A stretch of 64,000 nt of DNA, taken from CAYFPX01 sp964519895 (GTDB lineage Bacteria; Myxococcota_A; UBA796; CAJQPC01). Below are positions 54,034 through 62,884 of this stretch, piece after piece. Each line of letters opens with the position of its first letter. Within the stretch, counting starts at the first letter, position 1. Where the stretch lies: positions 22,962 through 86,961 of the forward strand of contig CAZFLE010000016.1 of NCBI GenBank assembly GCA_964519895.1. Reading direction: 5' to 3'. Position numbers and translations under genes: made by a program. Under the pieces are notes generated by a model. That model saw only the letters and a program-made list of their open reading frames with translations, had not been told where the DNA came from and made no database searches.

Positions 54034-55548
54034 ATGTCCGAACACCGCTTCCGGCGCGTGCTGGTCGCCAATCGGGGCGAGATCGCCGTGCGCATCATCC
54101 GCGCGGCGGCCGAGCTCGACCTGGAGACCGTCGCGGTCTTCTCCGACGTCGACCGCGACGCGCCCCACGTGCACCTGGCCACCCAGGCCTTTCACATCGG
54201 CGCAGCGCCGGCCGCCGAGTCCTACCTGGTGGTCGACAAGATCCTCGACGTGGCCGCCCGGTCCGGCGCCGACGCCGTGCACCCGGGCTACGGCTTCCTG
54301 TCCGAGAACGCCGCCTTCGCCCAGGCGGTCCTCGACGCCGGGCTGGTCTGGATCGGCCCGCCGCCTTCGGCGATCGTCTCGATGGGCTCCAAGACCGGCG
54401 CCCGCACCCTGATGCAGGCCGCCGGCGTACCGCTGGTGCCGGGCACGCTGAGCCCGATCCGGGACACCGAGACCCTGCTCAGCACGGCAGCGGACATCGG
54501 CTACCCGGTGATGCTCAAGGCCAGCGCCGGGGGCGGCGGCAAGGGCATGCGCCGGGTCGACCGACCCCAGGACCTGGTCCGGGCCTACGACAGCGCCACC
54601 AGCGAGGCCCGCAAGAGCTTCGGCGACGACGCGGTCTACCTGGAGAAGTGCGTGGTGGAGCCCCGCCACGTCGAGATCCAGGTCATGGCCGACACCCACG
54701 GCAACACGGTGCACCTGTTCGAGCGGGACTGCTCCATCCAGCGTCGCCACCAGAAGGTGCTCGAGGAGACCCCCTGCCCGGTGCTGTCCCCGGAGACCCG
54801 GGCGGCGATGGGCGCGGTGGCGGTCCAAGCCGCCCGTGCCGTGGACTACGTGGGCGCAGGCACCGTCGAGTTCCTGTACGGCGCCGACGGCAGCTTCTAC
54901 TTCCTGGAGATGAACACCCGCCTCCAGGTCGAGCACCCCATCACGGAGATGGTCACAGGCATCGACCTGGCGAAGGCCCAGTTCGAAGTAGCGATGGGCC
55001 ACCCGCTGCCCTGGACCCAGGACGATCTGGCCACCTTTGGGCACGCCATCGAGTGCCGGATCTACGCCGAGGACCCCCAGAACGGCTTCCTGCCGTGCCC
55101 CGGTACCATCGCCCGCTACCGAGAGCCCGGCGGGCCCTGGGTCCGAGTCGACAGCGGCGTCACGTCCGGGTCCCAGGTGACCGTCTACTACGACCCGATG
55201 ATCGCCAAGCTGGTGGTCTGGGGGCGCACCCGGGACGAGTGCATCGCCCGAACCGCCAGGGCCCTGCGGGAGTACCGGGTCACCGGGATCCGAACCAGCA
55301 TCGGCTTCTTTCGGGCTGTCCTGCAGGATCCGGACTTCCTGTCCGGGCAGTACTCCACGGCCTTCATCACCCCCGAACGCCTGGCCGCGCTGTGCGACCC
55401 CCCCAGCGACGAGATCGCGGCCATCGCCGCAGCCATCGCCCAGCACGAACAGGACCACCAGCACCAGGGCCCCGCCCAGGCCCCTGGCGGCGGCTCGGCC
55501 TGGAAGCGGATCGCGCGCTGGCGCGCGGCCAACCGGGTGCCCCGATGA
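54034..55548 (+). CDS. Biotin carboxylase subunit of acetyl/propionyl-CoA carboxylase
   Basis: The 504-residue enzyme carboxylates biotin using ATP and bicarbonate. The ATP-grasp fold is clear: RVLVANRGEIAVRIIRAA at the start, VHPGYGFLSENAAFA, KASAGGGGKGMRRV, ERDCSIQRRHQKVLEE and EMNTRLQVEHPITEMVTG by sense (NTRLQVEHP). It is followed by a biotin-carrier gene (ATGA overlap) and a methylmalonyl-CoA mutase, so propionyl-CoA carboxylase activity is favoured. No carboxyltransferase subunit is in the window. About 40 bp separates it from lon. Confidence 0.94.
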   Translation: MSEHRFRRVLVANRGEIAVRIIRAAAELDLETVAVFSDVDRDAPHVHLATQAFHIGAAPAAESYLVVDKILDVAARSGADAVHPGYGFLSENAAFAQAVLDAGLVWIGPPPSAIVSMGSKTGARTLMQAAGVPLVPGTLSPIRDTETLLSTAADIGYPVMLKASAGGGGKGMRRVDRPQDLVRAYDSATSEARKSFGDDAVYLEKCVVEPRHVEIQVMADTHGNTVHLFERDCSIQRRHQKVLEETPCPVLSPETRAAMGAVAVQAARAVDYVGAGTVEFLYGADGSFYFLEMNTRLQVEHPITEMVTGIDLAKAQFEVAMGHPLPWTQDDLATFGHAIECRIYAEDPQNGFLPCPGTIARYREPGGPWVRVDSGVTSGSQVTVYYDPMIAKLVVWGRTRDECIARTARALREYRVTGIRTSIGFFRAVLQDPDFLSGQYSTAFITPERLAALCDPPSDEIAAIAAAIAQHEQDHQHQGPAQAPGGGSAWKRIARWRAANRVPR

Positions 55549-56036
55549 CCTACGAGGTGACCATCGGGGACCGCACCCTGAGCGTGGCCCTGCACCGCGC
55601 CGGAGACCACTGGCGGGTCTCGATCGACGGCGGGCCCGAGCGCACCGTCGACATCACCCGCCCCAAGCCCCAGCTCATGTCCCTGATCCTCGACGGCGCG
55701 AGCTACTCGGCGGGCCTGGCGCCGTCCGACGGGGGCTGGGACGTCGACCTGCTGGGCACCCACCACCCGTGCCACGTGGTCGATCCCCGGCGCAAGGCGC
55801 TGCGTCTGAGCGGCGAAGCCGAGCAGGGCACCCTCTCCACGTCCATGCCGGGCAAGGTCGTGCGGCTCCTGGTCGCCCAGGGCACCCCCGTGGACAAGGG
55901 CGACCCGGTCGCAGTGGTCGAGGCGATGAAGATGGAGAACGAGCTCAAGGCCCCCCGGGCCGGCGTGGTCGCCGAGGTCCTGGTCAGCGCAGGCCAGACC
56001 GTGGATGCAGGGGCCGTGTTGATGCGGATCGAGTGA
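55545..56036 (+). CDS. Biotin carboxyl carrier protein
   Basis: The 163-residue protein has a variable N-terminal half and a C-terminal biotinyl domain (about residues 95-163) with the biotin-accepting lysine in VVEAMKMENELKAP and the flanking TSMPGKVVRLLVAQGTPVDKGD by sense (MPGKVVRLLV). Length fits a carrier encoded apart from the carboxylase. The ATG overlaps the biotin carboxylase stop by four bases, so the two subunits are made together. It ends 7 bp before the mutase gene. Confidence 0.93.
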   Translation: MTYEVTIGDRTLSVALHRAGDHWRVSIDGGPERTVDITRPKPQLMSLILDGASYSAGLAPSDGGWDVDLLGTHHPCHVVDPRRKALRLSGEAEQGTLSTSMPGKVVRLLVAQGTPVDKGDPVAVVEAMKMENELKAPRAGVVAEVLVSAGQTVDAGAVLMRIE

Positions 56037-56043
56037 GGGATTC

Positions 56044-57669
56044 ATGAGTGCGGACAAGACCCGGTGGGAGGCCGAGACCCTGGCCAAGGCCAAGGCCCGT
56101 GGCCTGCGTCGCGAGCGCTTCACCCGCTCGGGCGGCGAGCCGGTCGACGACCTCTACAGCGGTCCGGGGGACACCGACTTCCCCGGCGAGTACCCCTACA
56201 CCCGCGGGGTGCACGCCACGATGTACCGCAGTCGGCTGTGGACCATGCGGCAGTACGCGGGCTTCGGCACAGCCGCCGAGTCGAACGCCCGCTACAAGCT
56301 CTTGCTGGACAAGGGCCAGTCCGGCCTGTCCGTCGCCTTCGATCTGCCGACCCAGATGGGCTTCGACAGCGACCACGCCATGGCCGCTGGCGAGGTCGGC
56401 AAGGTCGGGGTCGCCATCGACAGCCTGGCCGACATGCAGACCCTGTTCGCGGGCATCCCGCTGGACCAGGTCTCCACGTCGATGACGATCAACAGCACCG
56501 CGTCGACGCTCCTGGCGCTCTACGGGGCGGTGGCCGAGGGCCAGGGCATCGGGCTCGATCAGATCCGCGGCACCATCCAGAACGACGTGCTCAAGGAGTA
56601 CATCGCCCGGGGCACCTACATCTACCCGCCCCGGCAGAGCATGCGCCTCATCACCGACATCTTCGGCTGGTGCGCCGAGCACGCCCCCCGCTGGAACACC
56701 ATCTCCATCAGCGGGTACCACATCCGCGAGGCCGGCAGCACGGCGGCCCAGGAGATCGCCTTCACCTTGGCCGACGGCATCGCCTACGTGGACGCCGCTC
56801 TGAGGGCCGGCCTGGCCGTCGACAGCTTTGCGCCACGGCTGAGCTTCTTCTTCAACGCGCACAACGGCTTCATCGAGGAGATCGCCAAGTTCCGCGCGGC
56901 CCGTCGACTGTGGGCACGGATCATGCGCGAGCGCTTCGGGGCCCGCAGCCCCAAGTCGCTCCAGCTGCGCTTCCACACCCAGACCGCCGGGTCGACCCTC
57001 ACGGCCCAGCAGCCCGACAACAACGTGGTGCGGGTCACGCTGCAGGCCCTGGCGGCCGTGCTCGGGGGCACCCAGTCTCTGCACACCAACAGCCGCGACG
57101 AGGCCTTGGCCCTGCCGACAGAGGCGTCAGCCACACTGGCGCTGCGCACCCAACAGGTCATCGCCCATGAGTCCGGCGTGGCGGACTACGTGGACCCCTT
57201 CGCCGGCAGCCACGTGATCGAGGCCCTGACCGACGAGCTCCAGGCCGACGCCCAGGCCCTCATCGCCGAGATCGACACGATGGGCGGCATGGTCACGGCC
57301 ATCGAGCGCGGCTTCCCCCAGCGCGAGATCCAGAAGGCCGCCTATGCGACCCAGGTCGCCCAGGACCGCCAGGAAGAACTGGTGGTGGGGGTGAACGCCT
57401 TCGAGGAGGGCGTCGAGGACATGCCAGAGCTGCTCCGGGTCGACCCCGCCCTGGAGCGCGAACAGGTCGCCCGCCTCCAGGCCGTGCGGGCGGGCCGCGA
57501 TGCGTCCCAGGCCGCGGCAGCCCTCGACGCCGTGCAGCAGACCGCAGCGTCAGAGGCCAACCTCATGGCGCCCATCTTCACGGCGGTCAAGGCCCACTGC
57601 ACCCTGGGCGAGATCGCGGACAGCCTGCGCCAGGTCTTCGGCACCTACCGGGAGAACGTGGTGGTCTGA
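56044..57669 (+). CDS. Methylmalonyl-CoA mutase catalytic (large) subunit, single-domain
   Basis: The 541-residue protein matches the substrate-binding TIM-barrel half of methylmalonyl-CoA mutase: PYTRGVHATMYRSRLWTMRQYAGFGTA by sense (YTRGVHATMY, MRQYAGFG), LSVAFDLPTQMGFDSD, STSMTINSTAS, RGTIQNDVLKEY and QTAGSTLTAQQPDNNVVRV by sense. The C-terminal cobalamin-binding DxHxxG domain is missing, so a separate small subunit is needed and is not in the window. It completes the carboxylase-mutase route from propionyl-CoA to succinyl-CoA. ethylmalonyl- or isobutyryl-CoA mutases are alternatives. Confidence 0.92.
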   Translation: MSADKTRWEAETLAKAKARGLRRERFTRSGGEPVDDLYSGPGDTDFPGEYPYTRGVHATMYRSRLWTMRQYAGFGTAAESNARYKLLLDKGQSGLSVAFDLPTQMGFDSDHAMAAGEVGKVGVAIDSLADMQTLFAGIPLDQVSTSMTINSTASTLLALYGAVAEGQGIGLDQIRGTIQNDVLKEYIARGTYIYPPRQSMRLITDIFGWCAEHAPRWNTISISGYHIREAGSTAAQEIAFTLADGIAYVDAALRAGLAVDSFAPRLSFFFNAHNGFIEEIAKFRAARRLWARIMRERFGARSPKSLQLRFHTQTAGSTLTAQQPDNNVVRVTLQALAAVLGGTQSLHTNSRDEALALPTEASATLALRTQQVIAHESGVADYVDPFAGSHVIEALTDELQADAQALIAEIDTMGGMVTAIERGFPQREIQKAAYATQVAQDRQEELVVGVNAFEEGVEDMPELLRVDPALEREQVARLQAVRAGRDASQAAAALDAVQQTAASEANLMAPIFTAVKAHCTLGEIADSLRQVFGTYRENVVV

Positions 57670-57678
57670 CCGGCGGGC

Positions 57679-58491
57679 TCAGCACTCGCCGTCCTCGTCG
57701 TCCTGGTCCACTTCTTCGTCGGGGTCGTCGTCGAGCAAGCGCTGCTTGGTGCTGAACACCTTGGCCACCCCGATGCTCACGCCGTACAGGCCGGTCAGCG
57801 GCACGGCCATCAGCGCCTGGGTGAGCGGGTCCGGCGGCGTGATCATGGCCGCGACGACGAAGATGACCACCATCGCGTAGCGGAACTTCGACGTCATGTC
57901 CGCGGCGTCGACCACGCCCATGCGAGCCAGGAAGTACACGATCACCGGCAGCTGGAAGCAGAACCCGAAGGCCAGCATGAGCCGGGTGGCCGTGGACAGG
58001 TAGGCCGCGATGGAGATGTTGGCCTCGACGTCGTCGGGCGCCATGGCCAACAGGAAGTCGAAGCCGTAGGGGAAGATCACGAAGTAGGCAAAGGCGGCGC
58101 CGGTCCCGAACAGCAGCGTGCTGGTGATGACCAGGGGGATCACGGTCTTGCGCTCGGTGTCGTAGAGCCCCGGCGCGACGAACTGCCACCCCTGGTAGAA
58201 GATCACCGGCGACGCCAGGCCGGCCCCCGCCAGCACCGCGACCTTGAGGTAGGTCAGGATGGTCTCGAGGGGGTCGATGACCACAAAGGTGTCCTCGACG
58301 CCTTCGCCGAGCACGTCGACCATCGGGGCCTTCAGGGCCTCGAACAGCGGACCCGCCAGGAAGAAGCACACCACGACGCACACCAGCAGCGCCCCCAGGG
58401 CGACCACCAGCCGGCTCCGGAGCTCCCGCAGGTGGTCCAGCAGGGGCATGCGGTACTCGTCGACCGGGGTGTCGGGGGGCAGGGCCTTCAT
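57679..58491 (-). CDS. tatC: Sec-independent protein translocase TatC
   Basis: TatC is the twin-arginine receptor in the inner membrane. The 270-residue protein has six hydrophobic segments, the first at SRLVVALGALLVCVVVCFFLAGPLFE by sense, and family landmarks MPLLDHLRELRSRL, SPVIFYQGWQFVAPGLYDTERKTVIPL by sense (YQGWQFVAPGLYDTER) and FGFCFQLPVIVYFL. The C-terminal tail is acidic (DDDPDEEVDQDDEDGE). The ATG overlaps tatB by 4 bp. It converges on the mutase gene with 9 bp between stops. Confidence 0.95.
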   Translation of the reverse strand: MKALPPDTPVDEYRMPLLDHLRELRSRLVVALGALLVCVVVCFFLAGPLFEALKAPMVDVLGEGVEDTFVVIDPLETILTYLKVAVLAGAGLASPVIFYQGWQFVAPGLYDTERKTVIPLVITSTLLFGTGAAFAYFVIFPYGFDFLLAMAPDDVEANISIAAYLSTATRLMLAFGFCFQLPVIVYFLARMGVVDAADMTSKFRYAMVVIFVVAAMITPPDPLTQALMAVPLTGLYGVSIGVAKVFSTKQRLLDDDPDEEVDQDDEDGEC

Positions 58492-58937
58492 CCCTGCGCT
58501 CCGTCGGGTTCAACCTCGTCGGTGACCGGGTCGTCGTCGATCGGGAACGCCGGATCCGGCGAGGGCACGCCGGCGTCGGCCAGGGCCTGGGCGGCCAGAC
58601 CACCGGGGTCCTCGTCGTCTGGGGGGGTCTGAGGCGTCAGATCGTCGTCCCGGGCCACGGGGCCGTCGGCGTTGGCCTCGCGCTCGGCGCGCCTGCGGGC
58701 CATCAGTTCCTCGCGGCGCTTGCGGATCTCCTGGGCGCGGCGGTCCCCGTCGACCCGGTCCACCTCGATCTGAAAGGCCCGCCGCAGCTCGTCCGACGCT
58801 CGCCGGAGCCGCCCGTACTGCTTGCCCACGAAGCGCATCATCTCGGGCAGCCGGTCCGGGCCGACGAACACGATGACCAGCACCGCGATGACCAGGAGCT
58901 CCATGAAGCCGAAGCTGATGAGGCCGAACAAGACCAA
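58488..58937 (-). CDS. tatB: Sec-independent protein translocase TatB
   Basis: The 149-residue protein has the TatA/B layout: an N-terminal helix (ELLVIAVLVIVFVGPDRLPE), the hinge GPDRLPE, an amphipathic helix and a charged tail. The GPDRLPE form and the long acidic tail favour TatB over TatA. No tatA lies next to it here. It overlaps tatC by 4 bp. Only about 85 bp separates it from the divergent amidotransferase. Confidence 0.9.
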   Translation of the reverse strand: MVLFGLISFGFMELLVIAVLVIVFVGPDRLPEMMRFVGKQYGRLRRASDELRRAFQIEVDRVDGDRRAQEIRKRREELMARRRAEREANADGPVARDDDLTPQTPPDDEDPGGLAAQALADAGVPSPDPAFPIDDDPVTDEVEPDGAQG

Positions 58938-59022
58938 GGGCGGCTCCGCAGGGGTCGCTCCAGGTATGGCGAGCCGGATCGGGGGTCAACCGATGCGCTG
59001 TCCGACTATGATCGGGTCCTTC

Positions 59023-59895
59023 ATGTGCCGCCTCTTCGGATTCCGCAGCAACGTCACCAGCCGCGCCCACCGCTCCCTCGTCGAGGCGGAGAACGCGCTG
59101 GTGGAGCAGTCCAACCTGCACCCCGACGGCTGGGGCATCGGCTACTTCATCCAACAGGACGCCTACATCCTCAAGTCCGAGGAACCCGCACACGAGTCCG
59201 AGCGCTTCCGGCTGGCGTCCAGCCGGCTCCAGTCCCATGCCTTCGTGGTGCACGTGCGTCGCGCCACGGTGGGCTCCAAGGACTACATGAACTCCCACCC
59301 CTTCCGCTTCGGGCGCTGGATCCTGGCCCACAACGGCACGATCTTCAGCTTCGACAAGCTGCGGGACTGGATGGTGGCGCGAATCCGGCCCGAGCAGCAG
59401 CCCCTGATCTTCGGGACCACCGACTCGGAGCACCTGTTCCACTACCTGCTCAGCGCCATGGCCGAACAAGGAGTGGATCCCACCGGACACGGCCACATCG
59501 ACTGCCACGTGGCGGCTCGGGCCCTCCGGGACGCTGTGGACGCGCTGTACGTCCAGGCCCAGGGCGTCGCCGCCGAAGACCATCCGATCGTCAACTTCAT
59601 CCTGACCAACGGCGACACCTTCTTCGCCATGCGGGCCGGCAAGGAGCTCTACCTGTCGACGCAGAAGGTCGTCTGCCGGGACGCGGAGACGTGTCCCGAG
59701 CCCCGCAAGGTCTGCCTCGAAGCACTACGCCCGGACCCCCACGTGAACCACCTGATCGTCTCCAGCGAGCAGATCGGCGAAGAGGACATCTGGGAACCCC
59801 TCGAACAGGGGCAGCTGGTCTGGCTCGACAGTGACTTCGAGCTGGGCTTCCTGGACGCGCCCCCGCACTTCGCCCTGTCCAAGCTGGCCTGCTGA
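59023..59895 (+). CDS. Class II glutamine amidotransferase
   Basis: The 290-residue protein is an Ntn-type amidotransferase with Cys2 as nucleophile; it starts MCRLFGFRSN, which fixes ATG 59023 over the in-frame ATG 59008. Further motifs are NLHPDGWGIGYF, VVHVRRATVGSKDYMNSHPFRFGRWILAHNG by sense (NSHPF, LAHNGTI) and TTDSEHLFHYLL. It resembles the YafJ/EgtC group, which includes hydrolases of gamma-glutamyl intermediates, but no egtB or egtD is near. It converges on the TonB-like gene with 6 bp between stops. Confidence 0.88.
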   Translation: MCRLFGFRSNVTSRAHRSLVEAENALVEQSNLHPDGWGIGYFIQQDAYILKSEEPAHESERFRLASSRLQSHAFVVHVRRATVGSKDYMNSHPFRFGRWILAHNGTIFSFDKLRDWMVARIRPEQQPLIFGTTDSEHLFHYLLSAMAEQGVDPTGHGHIDCHVAARALRDAVDALYVQAQGVAAEDHPIVNFILTNGDTFFAMRAGKELYLSTQKVVCRDAETCPEPRKVCLEALRPDPHVNHLIVSSEQIGEEDIWEPLEQGQLVWLDSDFELGFLDAPPHFALSKLAC

Positions 59896-59901
59896 GCGAC
59901 G

Positions 59902-60963
59902 CTACCTGGGCGCCTTCAGGATGCCCGGGAATTGCACGCCAGCCCGGGGATCGATGCCCTGGTAGCTGGCCCGGGCCTGGCCGATCGTGACGGTGAAGCC
60001 GAAGACCGGCAGCCGCGCGATGCCGTCGGCATCCACCAGGCCGTCCGGCGGGGCCGGGTAGGGACCGGCGATGCGAAAGGCCTCGACCACGGCGTTGTCC
60101 AGGGGAGGGGACCCGCAGTCCTCGGTCACCTCGACGCTGTAGAGCGAACCATCCGCGGCCAGCTGGACATCGACCACGGTGGTGTAGCTCGGCTTGGCGA
60201 GCCGGATGGTGCCGGGCACGTTGTCCAGGTTCTGGTGCCAGTAGAAGCTGACCAGCCGCTTGATGGTGTTCAGGTAGGCGGCGTAGGCGAATTCCTTGGT
60301 GCTCAGCAGGGTGGCCTCACCCCGCTTCTCGTCCAGGCGATCATTGCTCGGCGAGCCCGAGATCACCTGATCGGTGTGGGACGCGGCGGTCGGGGCCTGC
60401 AGGCCCTCTTTGTTGGTGAAGCGGTACTTGTTGGGCAGGGCGGCCATGGACCCGTCCTGGGCCGGGTCAAAGGTCTCCTGGCCCGGGGTGGCGCCGGTGC
60501 TCACCTCTTCGAAGTTCAGGTCGATCACGTCCTCGAGCTGGAGCTCGTCGTCTCGGCTGAAGACTTCGGAGAGCACCTCGGCGTCTCGCCGGTGGTCGGT
60601 GCGCATCTCCTCTTCCACCACGATGTCGTGCTCGGCCAGGTAGTCCGCTTCGTCGGGGACTTCTTCCTCCAGAGGAGCCGCCACGTCGACGATCTGTCCG
60701 CTCAGGTCATCGTCGTCCTCGTCGAACTCTTCGGGCTCCGGCTCTTCTTCGGGCTGGACGACCACCAGGGTCACGGGCTGCAGCAGCGGACCCTCCTCCA
60801 GCGCGGTCATCGCTGGCCACAGGGGTGAGACGGCGCCCAGCAGGGCCACGTGGAGGAAGAGCGCCAGACACAGGGTGGTGATCAGGCCCGACGCCCGCAG
60901 CCGGCCCCGGCGCCGAGCGGCGGCGTGGCGGCGGGTCAGGTTGTCGAGGCGCGGCTCGCTCAC
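59902..60963 (-). CDS. TonB-like/AgmX-type periplasmic energy-transduction protein
   Basis: From GTG 60963 the 353-residue protein has a basic N-terminus, one membrane segment (GLITTLCLALFLHVALLGAV), an acidic Pro/Glu-rich stretch (PEEEPEPEEFDEDDDDLSGQ), and a C-terminal TonB/TolA-type domain (about residues 250-353; YTTVVDVQLAADGSLYSVEV, DNAVVEAFRIAGPYPAPP). This is the one-span transducer layout. AGGA lies 7 bases before this GTG; a GTG at 60996 is the alternative. It lies 90 bp after the second TonB gene, so one operon is likely. No ExbB/ExbD is in the window. Confidence 0.8.
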   Translation of the reverse strand: MSEPRLDNLTRRHAAARRRGRLRASGLITTLCLALFLHVALLGAVSPLWPAMTALEEGPLLQPVTLVVVQPEEEPEPEEFDEDDDDLSGQIVDVAAPLEEEVPDEADYLAEHDIVVEEEMRTDHRRDAEVLSEVFSRDDELQLEDVIDLNFEEVSTGATPGQETFDPAQDGSMAALPNKYRFTNKEGLQAPTAASHTDQVISGSPSNDRLDEKRGEATLLSTKEFAYAAYLNTIKRLVSFYWHQNLDNVPGTIRLAKPSYTTVVDVQLAADGSLYSVEVTEDCGSPPLDNAVVEAFRIAGPYPAPPDGLVDADGIARLPVFGFTVTIGQARASYQGIDPRAGVQFPGILKAPR

Positions 60964-61053
60964 GCGGGGTCCTGGGTGGCGACGGCCGGGTGCCACGGTC
61001 CGCCTGGACCGATCCTACCTCCAGGACGACCGGGGCAGCAACCCACTCGAACG

Positions 61054-62571
61054 CTAGTGGTGAGCCGATCGAGACACGATCGGCGAGCTGTGCCGGAAGG
61101 TGTAGGTCACGGTGAGATGATCCTGTTCGGTCATCAGGTCCCGATCCGGTCGCGGCACCCGCTGCGGCACGGCGCCCAGCGCCGCGATGTCCAGACCCGG
61201 CACACCGCTCAGGCGCGTGAGTTCCTTGTCCGTCACCCGACCCCGGTTGTCGACCCGGAATTGAATGGTCGTGACGCCGTAGCCGCTCATGACCTGGGCC
61301 TCGAGCGGTGGCGCCCAGGCCTCGCGCAGGAGCTGATCGATGCTCGCCGCGTAGCGCCCCAGAGGCGTCTCGACCGCGCTGACCAGGGCCTCGACGTCCA
61401 GGGGGATGTCCTCTGGCAGCACGGTCGCGCTGTCCATCAGCGCGCTGCCGGTGCCCCCTGCTGCGGCGCGGCTGCCCAGCTGGCGCTCGCGCTCGCCCGG
61501 GGTGGCGTCAGCGATGCCCGTGGCTTCGCCGACCCGGGTCTGGCCCTCGCCCTCGGTGCCCTCGCCTGCGCGAGGTGCGGGGGTGTCGGCTTCTCCGACC
61601 TCGGTCCGCGGCTGGCCCCCGTCTGCGCTCTGAGCGGGCTTGATCCAGTCCAGGATGCCCGGGGACAGCAGCGGCCGGACCTCTTGGTCGCTCCGCGAGG
61701 GGAGATCCGGCCCTTCGGGCAAGGGATCCGCAGGGTCGGCCCCGCCGGTCGACGGGGCCGGGAAGCTGCCGTCGCTGGCAAATGCGAGCCCCTCGCGGGT
61801 CGGCGCGTCGTCGCCAGCCTCGCCCGGCTCGCGGGCGCCCTTGGCCGTGATCGCTTCGGCCCCGCGGGACGCGACCTGCTGGACGTCCTGTCCGCCGGGG
61901 GCACCGACCTGGGGCGCCTCGGGGGCCTCGGCTCGGGAGCGGAGGGGCTCGCCCCCGCTGCGCGCACCGGGCCGCGACGGGTCCTGGCGGTTCTTGAGCA
62001 AGGGCACGGGTTCATCGCTCAGCTGCACCCGGGGCATCGACAGGGTGTCCGGGGTGGCCGAGGCGCCAGCGACATCGGTCGCCGAGGGATCCCCGTCGTT
62101 GGGAGGACCGATGCGCGGCGTGGCGATCTCTCGGCGGGTCGTCTGGGCCGCCACCAGGTTGCGGTCCGAGATGATCGCGGAGTCGGGGGCCTCCACCACC
62201 GGCACGTCCGGGTCTGCCCGCACGAACCGGTGGGTCTCTGCCGGGCCATCGGGGGGCTCTGGTTCGGGCTCGGGCTGCGATGTGTGCGGGTCCGGGCGGG
62301 TCAGGGCAGGGGTGTCGACCCGAGGCCTATCGGTGGCCTGGACGCGCACCGTGGGGGTCTCCCGACCGGAGCGCAGAGTGTCCGAGCGCGGATCCTGGGG
62401 GACAGCCTGGGGCACCCGGGGCGGCACCGACTCGATGAGGGTGATCTCCACCAGCTGCTCGGTGCCCGACCCCGCGTCGGGACCCAGGCTGCCTTGGAGC
62501 TGGAAGGGGAGCAGCAGAATGAGGGCGTGTGCCGTGATGGCCAGTCCGATGGCCTCGGGCCAGCGGTTCAC
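61054..62571 (-). CDS. TonB-family protein with long disordered linker
   Basis: From GTG 62571 the 505-residue protein has one N-terminal membrane segment (EAIGLAITAHALILLLPFQL), a very long Pro/Asp/Glu-rich region of about 350 residues with low complexity (PEPEPEPPDGP, GEGTEGEGQ), and a TonB-type C-terminal domain (QFRVDNRGRVTDKELTRLSG). It overlaps the anti-sigma stop by four bases (GTGA), so it is expressed with that regulator. The linker could span the periplasm. No receptor gene adjoins it, so its partner is unknown. Confidence 0.82.
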   Translation of the reverse strand: MNRWPEAIGLAITAHALILLLPFQLQGSLGPDAGSGTEQLVEITLIESVPPRVPQAVPQDPRSDTLRSGRETPTVRVQATDRPRVDTPALTRPDPHTSQPEPEPEPPDGPAETHRFVRADPDVPVVEAPDSAIISDRNLVAAQTTRREIATPRIGPPNDGDPSATDVAGASATPDTLSMPRVQLSDEPVPLLKNRQDPSRPGARSGGEPLRSRAEAPEAPQVGAPGGQDVQQVASRGAEAITAKGAREPGEAGDDAPTREGLAFASDGSFPAPSTGGADPADPLPEGPDLPSRSDQEVRPLLSPGILDWIKPAQSADGGQPRTEVGEADTPAPRAGEGTEGEGQTRVGEATGIADATPGERERQLGSRAAAGGTGSALMDSATVLPEDIPLDVEALVSAVETPLGRYAASIDQLLREAWAPPLEAQVMSGYGVTTIQFRVDNRGRVTDKELTRLSGVPGLDIAALGAVPQRVPRPDRDLMTEQDHLTVTYTFRHSSPIVSRSAHH

Positions 62572-62810
62572 CCCGTCCGGGACTCGGCGAGCGCTGCGAG
62601 GATCCAACTGTCCAGGCTGTCCCTGGCGGCGTCTGGCAGTGGCTGGCGGAACGCCCCTTCCGTCAGCCGGATCGTGGCCTGGTACGTCCGCAGGAATCCC
62701 TCGCACTGGGGGCAGATCTCCCGATGGCGAGCCATCACTTCCCGCACGTCCGGATCGAGATCTCCTTCGTAGAATTCTACGAGCAGCTCGGTCAGCTCTC
62801 GGCAAGTCAT
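62568..62810 (-). CDS. Zinc-binding anti-sigma factor
   Basis: The 80-residue protein has the zinc anti-sigma motif His29-xxx-Cys33-xx-Cys36 (ARHREICPQC), preceded by Cys3 in MTCREL, the same four-ligand arrangement as RsrA-type anti-sigma factors. There is no transmembrane helix, so it is a soluble cytoplasmic regulator. It lies directly after the ECF sigma gene and is coupled to a TonB gene. A disulfide-switching sensor of oxidation is possible by analogy with RsrA. Confidence 0.85.
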   Translation of the reverse strand: MTCRELTELLVEFYEGDLDPDVREVMARHREICPQCEGFLRTYQATIRLTEGAFRQPLPDAARDSLDSWILAALAESRTG

Positions 62811-62884
62811 CGGTGATCTCCGCTTCTGCCACGCCGCATCATATCGGGGCTCTCGGGTGGTTTGATGCCGGCAGATGTCAATGG

